Origin: Geomonas oryzisoli
Lineage (GTDB): Bacteria > Desulfobacterota > Desulfuromonadia > Geobacterales > Geobacteraceae
Assembly: GCF_018986915.1 (NCBI RefSeq)
Contig: NZ_CP076723.1
Span: 580,631-644,630, forward strand
Direction of reading: 5' to 3'
DNA length: 64,000 bases
Under the pieces are notes generated by a model. That model was given only the letters and a program-made list of their open reading frames with translations, made no database searches and had not been told where the DNA came from. Within the stretch, counting starts at the first letter, position 1; each line of letters opens with the position of its first letter. Made by a program: the position numbers and the translations under genes. Positions 1 through 8,680 of this stretch are shown one piece after another.

Positions 1-377
1 CCGCACACCACCCCCTCGCGGGCGAGCGCCTGCTCCACCTCTTCGAAGGTGATGCGGCGCCCGCCGTGGGCGGGTTGGATGGTCATGGTCGCCGTCATCA
101 TGTCGTCGGAGAGCTGCAGGACGAAGCTTGCGTCGCGCCGCTCGCCGATCTGCAGGGTGAAGCCGACCGGGGAAACGGCGCAGCGCTGCAGTAGCTGCTC
201 CAGGGCGTCCTGGGAGATGAACAGCTCCCCGTACCCCAGCGCCGCAATCGCCTCGCGCAACTGCCCGGCATCCACCGCGCGCCGCTGGGTGACCGGGGTG
301 TACTGCGCCTGCAGGGACTTCTGGTCCGGGCTCAGTTGCAGTTTGAGGCCGGTGCCGTCGAGAATGTCGGTCTCCAT
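1..377 (-). CDS. FapA/DUF342 family protein, N-terminal part (cut by window edge)
   Basis: Read leftward, the frame opens at the ATG at 377 and stays open to base 1, so the C-terminus is missing. The start is supported by GGAGG five bases upstream. About 125 residues are visible; they end with a typical DUF342 segment (motif A-x-M-T-I-Q-P...G-G-R-R-I-T-F-E-E-V...A-L-x-x-x-G-V). DUF342/FapA proteins are polymer-like proteins found near flagellar and chemotaxis genes; their exact role is unclear. The opposite-strand frame over the same bases has no recognisable family and was discarded. Family assignment is fairly sure; the function is not. Confidence 0.7.
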   Translation of the reverse strand, partial: METDILDGTGLKLQLSPDQKSLQAQYTPVTQRRAVDAGQLREAIAALGYGELFISQDALEQLLQRCAVSPVGFTLQIGERRDASFVLQLSDDMMTATMTIQPAHGGRRITFEEVEQALAREGVVC

Positions 378-570
378 GACCCCCTCCGGTACGCCCACAG
401 GATGTTCATGGGCGCTTCCAGATTAAGTATCGGCAGCACCAGCGAAAAGTTGAATTCATCTTTACCGGAGCGCCGGGCCGTGACGGGGCGATGTTAGGGC
501 GTAACGGCGACAAAAACAACCATTAATTGCAGCTATGCGAAGGAGCGCCCGGCGCCGTGGTCGGCACCTG

Positions 571-693
571 TTGTATACGCCCTACCACAGCGATAATCCG
601 AATGATTTTTAGCTTGATTAGAGCCGAGTGATGTGGTAAAAACTGGATACTGTATACAATGTGCACCGGACAATTTACTTAATAAATGTAAAT
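571..693. promoter_or_regulatory. candidate operators upstream of sfrB
   Basis: The 363-base gap between the DUF342 gene and sfrB holds no convincing gene. Three palindromic elements stand out: TTGTATAC at 571-578, TGTATACA at 651-658 (about 80 bases apart), and ATTTAC-N9-GTAAAT at 673-693, which ends 47 bases before the sfrB start. GTATAC-centred sites are typical of GntR/FadR-type repressors, and the paired spacing would suit looping. No clean -35/-10 pair was found. The role as operators is inference. Confidence 0.35.
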
Positions 694-740
694 ATTTAGC
701 CGATAATGCGGCCAATTTTACAGCTATTTCGGAGGCCTAA

Positions 741-2753
741 GTGGCAGAGGTAGTTTTTTCCAGCTGGGGCAGAAACATAGTTGACAACCGCAAGGGGGGC
801 GAGAAGAAGGATGTCTCCTTCAAACTGCCCGCCACCTACGACGGCGATCGGCCGCTTTCGGCTTTCATCGGCTGGGATGGCATCATTTTGTACAACAAGG
901 ATGTCGATATCCCTGCCATGGTCGCCGAGTACATGAAGCGGGTGCAGACCAAGTACGTCTGCGGGAAGTGCACCCCGGGCAAGAAGGGGACCCGTGTCAT
1001 CATGGACGCCCTGGCCGGGATCATGGAGGGGCGCGGCAAGGAAGAGGACCTGGACTCGATCCTCGACGTGGGGAGCGTGCTGTCGCACTGCAAGTGCACC
1101 CTCTGTCCGAGCTCGGCGGTGCCGGTCATCGACGCCGTCACCCATTTCCGCGACGCCTTCGTGAACTACATTCGCGGCGCCAAGAGCCTCTCCTCGGAGT
1201 TCCGCTACATCGAGAAGTACACCGCTCCCTGCATGGACAAGTGCCCGGCCCACATAGACATTCCGGCGTACATCGAGGCGGTCAAGGACTACCGCTTCGG
1301 CGACTCCCTGGCCACCATCCGCGAGTCGATGCCGCTGCCGTCGGTCTGCGGCCGCGTCTGCCCGCACCCGTGCGAGACCGCCTGCCGCAGGAAGAACGTG
1401 GACGATTCCATCAACATCATGGTGCTCAAGCGCAGCGCCTCCGACTACGAGTGGCAGCACGGCCACCTGCCGCCCATGGCTCCCAAGGCGAAGCAGTCCA
1501 AGAAGATCGCCGTGGTGGGTGCCGGCCCGGCCGGTCTCGCCGCCGCTTACTACCTGGCCCTGGAAGGGTACCCGGTCACCATCTACGAGGCGCTTCCCTT
1601 GGGCGGCGGCATGGTTGCCGTGGGTATCCCTCCGTACCGCCAGCCGCGCCACCTGCTGCAGCGCGACATCGACATCATCCAGGAACTCGGCGTCGAGATC
1701 GTCTACAACACCCGGGTGGGCAAGGACATCACCCTCGACGAGCTGAGGAAGAAGTTCGACGCCGTGCTCCTCGCGCCGGGCGCGCACCGCTCCAAGCCGA
1801 TGGGCGTCGAAGGTGAGGACAAGGGGTACAAGGGCTTCCTGACCGGCGGTATCGATTTTCTGAGAAACGTCTACCTCGGCCTTCCCACGGGGATGGGCAA
1901 GAAGGTATTCGTGGTCGGCGGCGGCAACACCGCCATCGACTGCGTCAGGGTGGCCTTGCGTGAGGGTGCCGAAGAGAGCGTGCTGGTCTACCGCCGCTCC
2001 CGTAACGAGATGCCTGCGGACGTCTGGGAGGTCGACGGGGCGGACGAGGAAGGGGTGCGCTTCGAGTTCCAGGTACTCCCGACCAAGGTCATCGCCAACG
2101 AGAACAACGAGGTCACCGGGGTCGAGTTGATCAGGATGGCTCTCGGCGAGCCGGATGCCTCCGGGCGCCGTCGTCCGGAACCGGTGCCGGGCTCCGAGTT
2201 CGTCATCGAGTGCGACACCATCATCCCGGCCATCGGCCAGGACGCCGACCTCTCCTTCATCCCGGCCGATGCCGGCATCGACACCACCAAATGGAGCACC
2301 ATCGTCACCAAGTACGTGCCGCTCAAGGGGCACGACGGCAAGGACCTGAAGGACGGCATGGGCAACATGCTCTCCAGGAACCTGATCACCGACTGCGACG
2401 GCGTCTTCGCCTCCGGCGACGCCGAGATCGGCCCGCTCACCGTCGTCGCCTGCGTCGGCAACGGCCACCGCGCCGCCAAGGTGATCCAGCGCTACCTCGA
2501 AGGGAAGGGCGTCGAGCTCACCGACGACGAGCGGATGGAGGACATCCTCACCTACTTCGGCGTCTACGACAAGAACGAGAACGTGCAGTGGCTGGACAGC
2601 GCCGCCCGCGAGCACCAGAAAGAGGTGCACGGCAAGGAGAGGGCGAGCTACAAGAACTACTGCGAGGTGGAACTGGGCTACGCCAACAGCCAGGCGGTGC
2701 GGGAGGCCGAAAGGTGCCTGCGCTGCTACCGGGTCGCCATGGTGGCCGTCTAA
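741..2753 (+). CDS. sfrB: NADPH oxidoreductase beta subunit, SfrB-like (FAD/NAD(P)-binding, Fe-S)
   Basis: This 670-residue cytoplasmic flavoprotein matches the beta subunit of the soluble Fe(III)/NADPH oxidoreductase SfrAB of Geobacter. A NuoF-like Cys cluster (C74, C77, C117-C122) is followed by a glutamate-synthase-beta-type 4Fe-4S domain (C164, C168, C203, C207, C211, C215). Next come an FAD Rossmann motif GAGPAG near 260 and an NAD(P) motif GGGNTA near 393, with a last CLRC pair near 659-662. It probably moves electrons between NADPH and SfrA; in Geobacter this enzyme has been tied to NADPH balance during acetate oxidation rather than to terminal Fe(III) reduction. The start is GTG, ten bases after GGAGG. 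sfrA follows 56 bases later, so the two form one operon. Confidence 0.9.
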   Translation: MAEVVFSSWGRNIVDNRKGGEKKDVSFKLPATYDGDRPLSAFIGWDGIILYNKDVDIPAMVAEYMKRVQTKYVCGKCTPGKKGTRVIMDALAGIMEGRGKEEDLDSILDVGSVLSHCKCTLCPSSAVPVIDAVTHFRDAFVNYIRGAKSLSSEFRYIEKYTAPCMDKCPAHIDIPAYIEAVKDYRFGDSLATIRESMPLPSVCGRVCPHPCETACRRKNVDDSINIMVLKRSASDYEWQHGHLPPMAPKAKQSKKIAVVGAGPAGLAAAYYLALEGYPVTIYEALPLGGGMVAVGIPPYRQPRHLLQRDIDIIQELGVEIVYNTRVGKDITLDELRKKFDAVLLAPGAHRSKPMGVEGEDKGYKGFLTGGIDFLRNVYLGLPTGMGKKVFVVGGGNTAIDCVRVALREGAEESVLVYRRSRNEMPADVWEVDGADEEGVRFEFQVLPTKVIANENNEVTGVELIRMALGEPDASGRRRPEPVPGSEFVIECDTIIPAIGQDADLSFIPADAGIDTTKWSTIVTKYVPLKGHDGKDLKDGMGNMLSRNLITDCDGVFASGDAEIGPLTVVACVGNGHRAAKVIQRYLEGKGVELTDDERMEDILTYFGVYDKNENVQWLDSAAREHQKEVHGKERASYKNYCEVELGYANSQAVREAERCLRCYRVAMVAV

Positions 2754-2809
2754 GGGCAGCCGCACCCGGACCTATTGAATTCAATTACACCGAATACTGA
2801 GGTTTTTAT

Positions 2810-5281
2810 ATGGTCAGCTTAACCATTGATGGCAAAAGCGTGCAGGTCGAGAAAGGTACCACCATACTGGAGGCCGCAGCCACGGTAGGGATCACGATCC
2901 CGACGCTGTGCTGGCTCAAGAAGGTCTCCCCCACCGGCGCCTGTCGCGTCTGTGCGGTAGAGGTCGCGGGTGTGGAGCGTACCATGACCGCCTGCAACAC
3001 GCCGGTCAAGGAGGGGATCGAGGTTACCACCGACACCCCGGCCCTCAGGGAGGCCCGCCGCAAGATCATGGAGCTCATGCTGGTGAACCACCCGCTGGAC
3101 TGCCCGGTCTGCGACGCAGGCGGCGAGTGCGACCTGCAGGATTCCTGCTACGCGCTGAACGCGACCAAGCAGGATTACTCGGCGATCCTGGAGCGCAAGC
3201 AGATCCGCTACGACTGGCCGCTCATCGAAAGCGATCCCAACCGCTGCATCCTGTGCGAGAAGTGCGTCAAGGTGGATCACGAGATCGTCGGCTGCGACGC
3301 CATCGAGGTGGTCAACAAGGGCGAGGACGCCATCATCGACACGGTGGACGGCAAACCGCTCAACTGCGAGTTCTGCGGCAACTGCGTCGCGGCCTGCCCG
3401 ACCGGCGCGCTGATCACCAAGCCCTTCAAGTTCAAGGGGCGCCCCTGGACCTTCAACCGCATCCCCAGCGTCTGCGCCTTCTGCGGCGCCGGCTGCCAGA
3501 TCGAGTACCACGCCAAGGACGGGCTCGTCGAGCGCGTCACCAGCGAGGACAGCAGCTACAACAACGGCAACCTCTGCATCAACGGCCGCTTCGGCTACCG
3601 CTACCTGCACTCCGCCGAGCGCCTCGCCGATCCGCTTTTGCGCGGCGACTCCGGTGCCCTCGCCAAGACCGACTGGGATACCGCCCTGTCCGCCGCGGCA
3701 GCAAAACTGAAGGAAATCGTGGCGCGTGACGGCGGCAAGGCTGTGGCGGGTCTGGGATCCCCGAGGCTCACCAACGAGGAGAGCTTCCTGTTCCGCAAGC
3801 TCTTCAGCGATGCACTCGGCAGTTCCAACCTCGATTCCGAGGCAGGCTTGGGCTTCGCCCAGGCGCAGGCCCAGATGCAGCGGCGCTTCGGTTTCACCGG
3901 GGCCAGCAAACAACTCGATGCTCTCGACGAGGCCCAGGCGATCCTGGTCTTCGGATGCGACCTGAACGCCGAGGCTACCGGCGCCGAATACCGCGTCATC
4001 AAGGCGGCCACCAAGAAGGACGCCCGTCTGGTGCTGGTCAATATGCGCGACGTGAAACTCAGGAAATTCTCCAACGCGCAGCTGAAACACCTCCCCGGCG
4101 CCGAACTCCAGGTCATCTACGCCCTGATGAAGGGGCTGGTCGAGGCCGGAGTTGCTGTACCGGCCGGTGCCGAGAGCATCAAGGACGGACTTGCGCAGCT
4201 CTCCATGGACGAGCTCTGCAGCCAGGCCGGCATCACCGTAGCCGCAGTCGAGAACGCGGTGCGGCAGCTCACCGGCATGAGCCGCGTCGCCATCGTCTTC
4301 GGCGCCGACCTGGTGAGGAGCGCCGACGCCTCCACCAAGATCGCGGCCCTCGCCGACCTCGCCGTACTCACCGGCTCGGCGACGGAGCAGGGTGGCGGCA
4401 TCTTCCCGATCGACGCTAAGAACAACACCGTGGGCATGCTGGACATGGGGGTCGCTCCTGGCGCCGACGGCAAGGACATCTGGGGCATCGTCGAGGGGAT
4501 CGAGCAGGGGAGCATCAAGGCCCTCTACCTCCTGGGGTGCGACCTGTCCGGCCTGCCGGACAACCAGCGCATCCGCAAGGCGCTCGGCAAGCTGGAACTG
4601 CTGGTGGTCCAGGACGTCTTTCAGGGTGACTCCCTCGACTACGCCCATGTCGTGCTGCCGGCAGGCGCCGCAGCCGAGAAGAGCGGTTCCTTCACCTCGC
4701 TGGACAACCGTGTACAGGCCATCTTCAAGGCCGTGGATGCGCCGGGCCAGGCCAAGGAAGACTGGGCCATCCTGGCGGATCTCTACGGCAGGCTGACCGG
4801 CAGCACACAGGGGATCACCCCCGCGAGCCTCATGGCCGAGATCAAGGGCGCGGCGAAGGGGTACCAGCCCTTCGACGGTTCCCGCAACGGCGTCATCAAG
4901 GGAGGGAGCACGGCGCGCATCGACGCCCCGCTGGCGCCGATCGCCAAGCCCGCGGCACCCGCCCAGGCGAAGTTCCAGCTCCTGGTCGGCCCCATCGGGT
5001 TCCACAACGGCACCTCGACCACCCGCTCCGACGCCAACCTGGACGTGGCACCGGCCGGTTTCGTGGAACTGCACCCCGCTGATGCGGCAGCACTCGGCAT
5101 CGCCGACGGGGGGAGCGTGAAAGTCAGCTCCGGCAACGGCGCCCTAACCGCAGCGGCGAAGATCAGCGCCAAGCTCCAGCCGGGGCTCCTCTTCGCCCCG
5201 TCGCACTTCCGCGACCTGAACGCCAACGCGCTCCTCAAGGGGAACTGCAACCTGGTCGAAGTGAAGGTTGAAAAAGCGTAA
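2810..5281 (+). CDS. sfrA: NADPH oxidoreductase alpha subunit, SfrA-like (NuoG/molybdopterin-fold Fe-S protein)
   Basis: The 823-residue product matches the roughly 87-kDa alpha subunit of SfrAB. Domains in order: a 2Fe-2S ferredoxin (C34, C45, C48, C62), the NuoG His-Cys segment (NHPLDCPVC), a two-cluster ferredoxin (CILCEKC, CEFCGNC), a 4Fe-4S motif CAFCGAGC that opens a molybdopterin-oxidoreductase fold, and a C-terminal molydopterin-dinucleotide-binding-like domain. Whether it binds a metal cofactor cannot be told from sequence. ATG at 2810 is preceded by TGAGG. It is the last gene of the operon; a strong terminator begins 28 bases after its stop. Confidence 0.9.
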   Translation: MVSLTIDGKSVQVEKGTTILEAAATVGITIPTLCWLKKVSPTGACRVCAVEVAGVERTMTACNTPVKEGIEVTTDTPALREARRKIMELMLVNHPLDCPVCDAGGECDLQDSCYALNATKQDYSAILERKQIRYDWPLIESDPNRCILCEKCVKVDHEIVGCDAIEVVNKGEDAIIDTVDGKPLNCEFCGNCVAACPTGALITKPFKFKGRPWTFNRIPSVCAFCGAGCQIEYHAKDGLVERVTSEDSSYNNGNLCINGRFGYRYLHSAERLADPLLRGDSGALAKTDWDTALSAAAAKLKEIVARDGGKAVAGLGSPRLTNEESFLFRKLFSDALGSSNLDSEAGLGFAQAQAQMQRRFGFTGASKQLDALDEAQAILVFGCDLNAEATGAEYRVIKAATKKDARLVLVNMRDVKLRKFSNAQLKHLPGAELQVIYALMKGLVEAGVAVPAGAESIKDGLAQLSMDELCSQAGITVAAVENAVRQLTGMSRVAIVFGADLVRSADASTKIAALADLAVLTGSATEQGGGIFPIDAKNNTVGMLDMGVAPGADGKDIWGIVEGIEQGSIKALYLLGCDLSGLPDNQRIRKALGKLELLVVQDVFQGDSLDYAHVVLPAGAAAEKSGSFTSLDNRVQAIFKAVDAPGQAKEDWAILADLYGRLTGSTQGITPASLMAEIKGAAKGYQPFDGSRNGVIKGGSTARIDAPLAPIAKPAAPAQAKFQLLVGPIGFHNGTSTTRSDANLDVAPAGFVELHPADAAALGIADGGSVKVSSGNGALTAAAKISAKLQPGLLFAPSHFRDLNANALLKGNCNLVEVKVEKA

Positions 5282-5309
5282 TCCGCCGTGACGGCGTGAC
5301 TGACGAAGA

Positions 5310-5339
5310 GGCCCCGTCCCATGACGGGGCCTTTTTTTT
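5310..5339 (+). terminator. rho-independent terminator of sfrBA
   Basis: A perfect 9-bp stem (GGCCCCGTC / GACGGGGCC) with a CCAT loop is followed by eight T. It closes the sfrB-sfrA operon. Confidence 0.95.
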
Positions 5340-5418
5340 ATGGCGGCCGGAAGCGGATGATGCTAGTCTTCTGGCTCAGCGGCGGTCCAATACCAGCTAC
5401 TTCTCAACGGGAGATGCC

Positions 5419-5655
5419 ATGGACGAAAAACTTGCGCAGATAGCGGCGCTGGCGGGAAAGAACGATAAGATCGCCGAAAAACTGGAGCAGATGCTCACCG
5501 GCCCCAACGACCGTGCCTACGTGGTCTGCAGCTTCGATGACTGCAAGTTGCACGAGAAGGGGCGCTGCACCATCTACACGGTGCTCGACGTGCCGCGCAT
5601 GAAGACCGGTCAGCCCTGCAGCGGCTACGAAAAGGTGAGTGCGGCGGAGAACTGA
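5419..5655 (+). CDS. small Cys-containing conserved hypothetical protein
   Basis: A 78-residue protein. ATG at 5419 is chosen because GGGAG lies just upstream; the frame extends further upstream, but only through the sfrA terminator. The N-terminal half is helical and charged (AGKNDKIAEKLEQMLTG). The second half has four Cys (VCSFDDC, GRC, PCSGY) that could bind a metal or a cluster. It stands alone between the sfrA terminator and a convergent gene. I do not recognise a named family; function unknown. Confidence 0.6.
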   Translation: MDEKLAQIAALAGKNDKIAEKLEQMLTGPNDRAYVVCSFDDCKLHEKGRCTIYTVLDVPRMKTGQPCSGYEKVSAAEN

Positions 5656-5664
5656 GGCGGGAGG

Positions 5665-6225
5665 TCAGTCGTAGAGGGTGTCTTCGTCTTCCTCGGGAGG
5701 CATCCTGCCGTTTCGCTCCAGGAAGGCGAGCTGTTCGCTGCGCTTGCCGATCTGGTCGCTACAGAAGGTCCAGATGCGGTAGCTTTCCAGGCAGAGGATG
5801 GTGAAGCCGGCGCCGAAGACGGCCCAGTAGTTGTCCTGGAGCGCCTCCGCGAAATAGTAGAAGAGGTAGAAGCCGGCCAGGTAGCCGACATGGCAGAAGC
5901 TGCTTGGATGGCGCACCCCCCCCATCATGCGGGACAGGCTCAGTATGATGGCGGAGAAGGTGTAGAGCACCAGCACCAGGCTGATCATGAGCGGTTTGGG
6001 CGCCGCACCCAGCGCCGCCACCACCTCCTGCGGCCTGGGCAGAAACCAGAAGTCGCGCCAGGCGACGGTGCTCAAAAGCAGAAACAGGGAAAGCGCCCAC
6101 AGTCCCCGGTTGGAGAACCGTCTCAGGCGCCCTATCTCATCCAGAAGTCCCTGGCGCAACTGTCCCTGCGCGTCGCGCGCCAGTCCCCCCACAGTCCCCG
6201 CCTTGTTGTTTTCCGCCTGCTCCAT
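5665..6225 (-). CDS. four-helix membrane protein, paralogue of the 20653-21198 product
   Basis: The product has 186 residues: a soluble 40-residue start with an RGLW motif, then four predicted membrane helices and a charged C-terminus. It shares with the protein at 20653-21198 the RGLW start of helix 1, a central (C/W)H-x-VG-x(4)FY-x(2)Y segment and overall length. Both are the last genes of a cytochrome operon. A GTG at 6291 would overlap the upstream gene, but the extra residues are encoded by a REP-like repeat (6246-6273); starting at ATG 6225 also matches the length of the paralogue. Conserved His residues could bind haem or quinone, but that is speculation. Function unknown. Confidence 0.65.
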   Translation of the reverse strand: MEQAENNKAGTVGGLARDAQGQLRQGLLDEIGRLRRFSNRGLWALSLFLLLSTVAWRDFWFLPRPQEVVAALGAAPKPLMISLVLVLYTFSAIILSLSRMMGGVRHPSSFCHVGYLAGFYLFYYFAEALQDNYWAVFGAGFTILCLESYRIWTFCSDQIGKRSEQLAFLERNGRMPPEEDEDTLYD

Positions 6226-6245
6226 TGCTCGCTCGATTCTCTGAA

Positions 6246-6273
6246 GGGGACAGGCACCTGTGGAGCCGGTCCT
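6246..6273. repeat. REP-like palindrome, degenerate copy
   Basis: A diverged copy of the roughly 30-bp imperfect palindrome seen at 7220, 10774 and 39396 (GGGGACAGGCACC...GGAGCCGGTCC). It lies between two genes of the leftward cytochrome operon. Confidence 0.6.
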
Positions 6274-6287
6274 CACTACGAAAAAGG

Positions 6288-7130
6288 TCACTTGTGCTGG
6301 CAGACGGGATCGTGCTCCGTCGCCTGGAAAGGCTTTTGCTCAATTTCGTTTAATTTGGCTCTGATAAAGTAGTAAGATTGTGCGATCTTGTCAAGCTCAT
6401 AGGGGAGGTGCGGCGGCCGCGTTGTGCCGTTTCCTTCCTCGCTCCTCTCAGTGTACTCCTGCAGCTTCCTCATCGGAACCAGTACGATCATCTTTAATAG
6501 CGTGATGACGCCGGCGATGGTGAGGAACAGGGTCAGGATGGAGAAGATCAGCATCTGCATCTTGATCAGTGCGAGAGAGTGCAGCGTCGCTTCCTGTGAC
6601 AGTCCGATGTCCAGCGTTCCCAGCACCCGCTGCTCGACGGGGTGGAAGTGGCAGGCGGCGTTGGCGCAGTCCGGCTCGTTGTAGATCGGCGCCGTGATGG
6701 CCAGAATCTCGTCCCCGGCGGCATTCTTGAAGGTGCGCGCCTTCTGCATGGTCCCGAGCGTGGTAATGGGCGCCGCCTTCTCGTGGCAGACCACGCACCC
6801 CTCCGCCTTCTTGTCCACCTGGCGGTTCACCTCTTCGGGTTTGGAGGAAAAGGCGACCACTCCCTTCTTGTTGAAGATGCGCACGTGCTGGACGCCGTTT
6901 TGGGCGCTGATGTTGCGGATGATGGCGCTGTTGAGCTCCGAGTCCGACTTCATCATGGCGTAACGGGTCGACTTCAGCACGATGCCGGCCAGGTTGTTTG
7001 CCTGCGTGATGGAATCCCGGATCACCACCTGCTTGATGGCCGCGTAGAGGAGCACGAAGCAGACCACCAGAAATCCGGTAACCACTATCCCTACGGGAAC
7101 CAAGGCCCTTCCTGCGATCTTGTCGAACAT
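6288..7130 (-). CDS. membrane haem-c sensor-like protein with HAMP-like linker, no output domain
   Basis: A 280-residue protein with one N-terminal membrane helix (about 12-32), a periplasmic domain of about 150 residues, a second helix (about 190-215) and a short HAMP-like stretch, after which it stops. The periplasmic domain carries a haem-attachment motif CVVCH and a longer CANAACH (C-x4-CH). The layout resembles the covalently haem-binding PAS-like sensor domains of Geobacter chemoreceptors and kinases, but no kinase, MCP or GGDEF domain follows. It sits inside the cytochrome operon downstream of the NrfD-type gene. It may sense redox state or carry electrons as a subunit of the complex; the sequence does not decide this. 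Confidence 0.7.
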   Translation of the reverse strand: MFDKIAGRALVPVGIVVTGFLVVCFVLLYAAIKQVVIRDSITQANNLAGIVLKSTRYAMMKSDSELNSAIIRNISAQNGVQHVRIFNKKGVVAFSSKPEEVNRQVDKKAEGCVVCHEKAAPITTLGTMQKARTFKNAAGDEILAITAPIYNEPDCANAACHFHPVEQRVLGTLDIGLSQEATLHSLALIKMQMLIFSILTLFLTIAGVITLLKMIVLVPMRKLQEYTERSEEGNGTTRPPHLPYELDKIAQSYYFIRAKLNEIEQKPFQATEHDPVCQHK

Positions 7131-7219
7131 GGCTCCATCTCCAATCTGGGTTGCCGGTCTTTAGCCGCCGTCAGCCCCGCTGTGCTGCACGTGCCTCTTT
7201 GCAACCATCCCCTACTGAA

Positions 7220-7249
7220 GGGGACTGGCTCCGCCAGGTGCCTGTCCCC
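7220..7249. repeat. REP-like palindrome
   Basis: A 30-bp imperfect palindrome beginning GGGGACTGGCTCC and ending GGTGCCTGTCCCC, inside the 194-base gap between the NrfD-type and haem-sensor genes. It is identical to the copy at 39396 and, inverted, to the one at 10774. The outer arms extend by TGAAG/CTTCA. Confidence 0.85.
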
Positions 7250-7324
7250 CTTCAAGGCCTAACCGAACACTCTTCCCAGGTGCGCCGGCCCTGCGGCCGG
7301 CGCCCATCAGACTTCCTTTCACTA

Positions 7325-8680
7325 TCAATCCAGCTTGGTCATGCTGCTGTAGCTCGCCACCGGTACGCTGCTCGCTTCGCGCCGTCCCAGCGCCGGTACC
7401 GGCACCGCCTCGGGCACGGTCTCTTCCTGTTCCTGCCGGCGCCATTTGAACAGGATCGGCAGCCGGTACAGGATGAAGCGGTAGACCACGATGTAGGTGG
7501 CGAAGATGGTCAGGCTGATGATCACCTCGCGCCAGGGCGGGATCTCGCGGTGCGGCAGTTTCCAGTTGAAGGTGATCATGGCGGTGTTGACCCGGTTCAG
7601 CACCACGCCGAACACGGTCATGAAGGCGCCCAGGCGTACGATGGCCATCTTCCTCGTGTGCACGCCGTAGGTCATCAGGGTGAGCGGCAGCATGAAGCCC
7701 ACGATGATCTCGAACATGAACCACTGACCCCAGCCGCTGTCCAGGTAGGCCCACTTGTTGTCATGGGCGATGGCGATCAGCTTGATGGTGATGTAGGTGG
7801 CTATCCCCATGCAGGCGCCTTTCGCGAGCGACACGGTGACCTTGTCCAGCTTTTCGTGGAAGCGGGTGTCGCCGCGCCATGCCATGGTCTTGGCCGCGAT
7901 GGTGCTTACCGTGATCACCATGCAGAGGCCGCCCGGCAGCGAGGAGACGAAGAAGTGCAGCCACTGGAAGGAGGAGGAGTACCAAAGCGGGTGCACCTTG
8001 CCCGGCGCGTAGGTGAACAGCGCGCCCAGCGCTCCCTGGTGCAGGGTCGACAGGATGATGCCCGAAACGGTGAGCCCCAGGGTGATCTTGCGGACCCCCC
8101 TCTTGCCGGCCGGGAACCCGATCCACTCGAAGAAGGCAGTGGAGACCTCGGCGACCTGCACCGAAAGGTAGGTGGCGACGTGCCAGGCGACCAGGAAGAG
8201 TACCGCGGCGGGGCCGAAGGAGACCACCATCGGGTAGGGGAGGCGCCAGGGCTGCCCCAGGTCGGCCAGGAGGTACATGACCGCGAAGAAGTAGCCCAAG
8301 AGGCCGTTCAAGAGCGCCAGCCGCTCGATCGGCTCCAGGTCGTGCCTGCCGAAGATCTCGCAGGCGGTGCCCAGTTGGAAGCCCGAGGAGGAGAGCGGCA
8401 CCATGGCGAAGAGACCGAAACCAAGGAACAGCCCCCAGGGGTAGTCGTTGGAACCACTGGTGGCCCAGGCCAACCCGAAGAAGAACCGGCCGATCAGGAT
8501 GGGGATGCCGATGGCGAAGATGGCAGCCAAGATCCAGTTGAACGGGTTCCGGAAGGCCTGCAGCAGGTACTGGCTCGGGGTGAGCCCCAAGAGGAGCTTG
8601 TTGACCAGCGTGCGCTTCTTGCCGTCCTCGTCGTAGGGTGAGTCCACTATTGCCAAACCGTGCTGGATCATTTTTTTCAT
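7325..8680 (-). CDS. NrfD/HybB-type integral membrane quinol oxidoreductase subunit (Cbc complex)
   Basis: A 451-residue polytopic protein with about ten membrane helices and NrfD/HybB-family features, for example the segment AWATSGSNDYPWGLFLGF and a GVVLNRVN motif in a late helix. This family passes electrons between membrane quinols and a periplasmic Fe-S protein. Its ATG overlaps the stop of the Fe-S gene by four bases (ATGA), so the two are translationally coupled. With the Fe-S protein and the pentahaem cytochrome it makes a Cbc-type inner-membrane complex like CbcSTU or CbcVWX of Geobacter sulfurreducens; I cannot tell which. Confidence 0.85.
   Translation of the reverse strand: MKKMIQHGLAIVDSPYDEDGKKRTLVNKLLLGLTPSQYLLQAFRNPFNWILAAIFAIGIPILIGRFFFGLAWATSGSNDYPWGLFLGFGLFAMVPLSSSGFQLGTACEIFGRHDLEPIERLALLNGLLGYFFAVMYLLADLGQPWRLPYPMVVSFGPAAVLFLVAWHVATYLSVQVAEVSTAFFEWIGFPAGKRGVRKITLGLTVSGIILSTLHQGALGALFTYAPGKVHPLWYSSSFQWLHFFVSSLPGGLCMVITVSTIAAKTMAWRGDTRFHEKLDKVTVSLAKGACMGIATYITIKLIAIAHDNKWAYLDSGWGQWFMFEIIVGFMLPLTLMTYGVHTRKMAIVRLGAFMTVFGVVLNRVNTAMITFNWKLPHREIPPWREVIISLTIFATYIVVYRFILYRLPILFKWRRQEQEETVPEAVPVPALGRREASSVPVASYSSMTKLD

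Noticed and set aside
49..426. Rightward open frame of 125 codons at the window start
   Set aside because: The opposite strand encodes a recognisable DUF342 segment with a good ribosome site.
533..715. Leftward 60-codon frame upstream of sfrB
   Set aside because: No ribosome site or family resemblance, and it covers the palindromic operator-like elements.
696..5074. Long leftward open frames (689 and 751 codons) opposite sfrB and sfrA
   Set aside because: They mirror the codon pattern of strongly supported genes in GC-rich DNA, have no family resemblance and lack ribosome sites. The same applies to the long frames opposite the GH13, Lon, sucA, RNase E/G, repeat-protein and M16 genes.
6226..6291. 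GTG start for the four-helix protein overlapping the haem-sensor stop
   Set aside because: The added residues are encoded by a REP-like repeat and the paralogue at 20653 does not have them.
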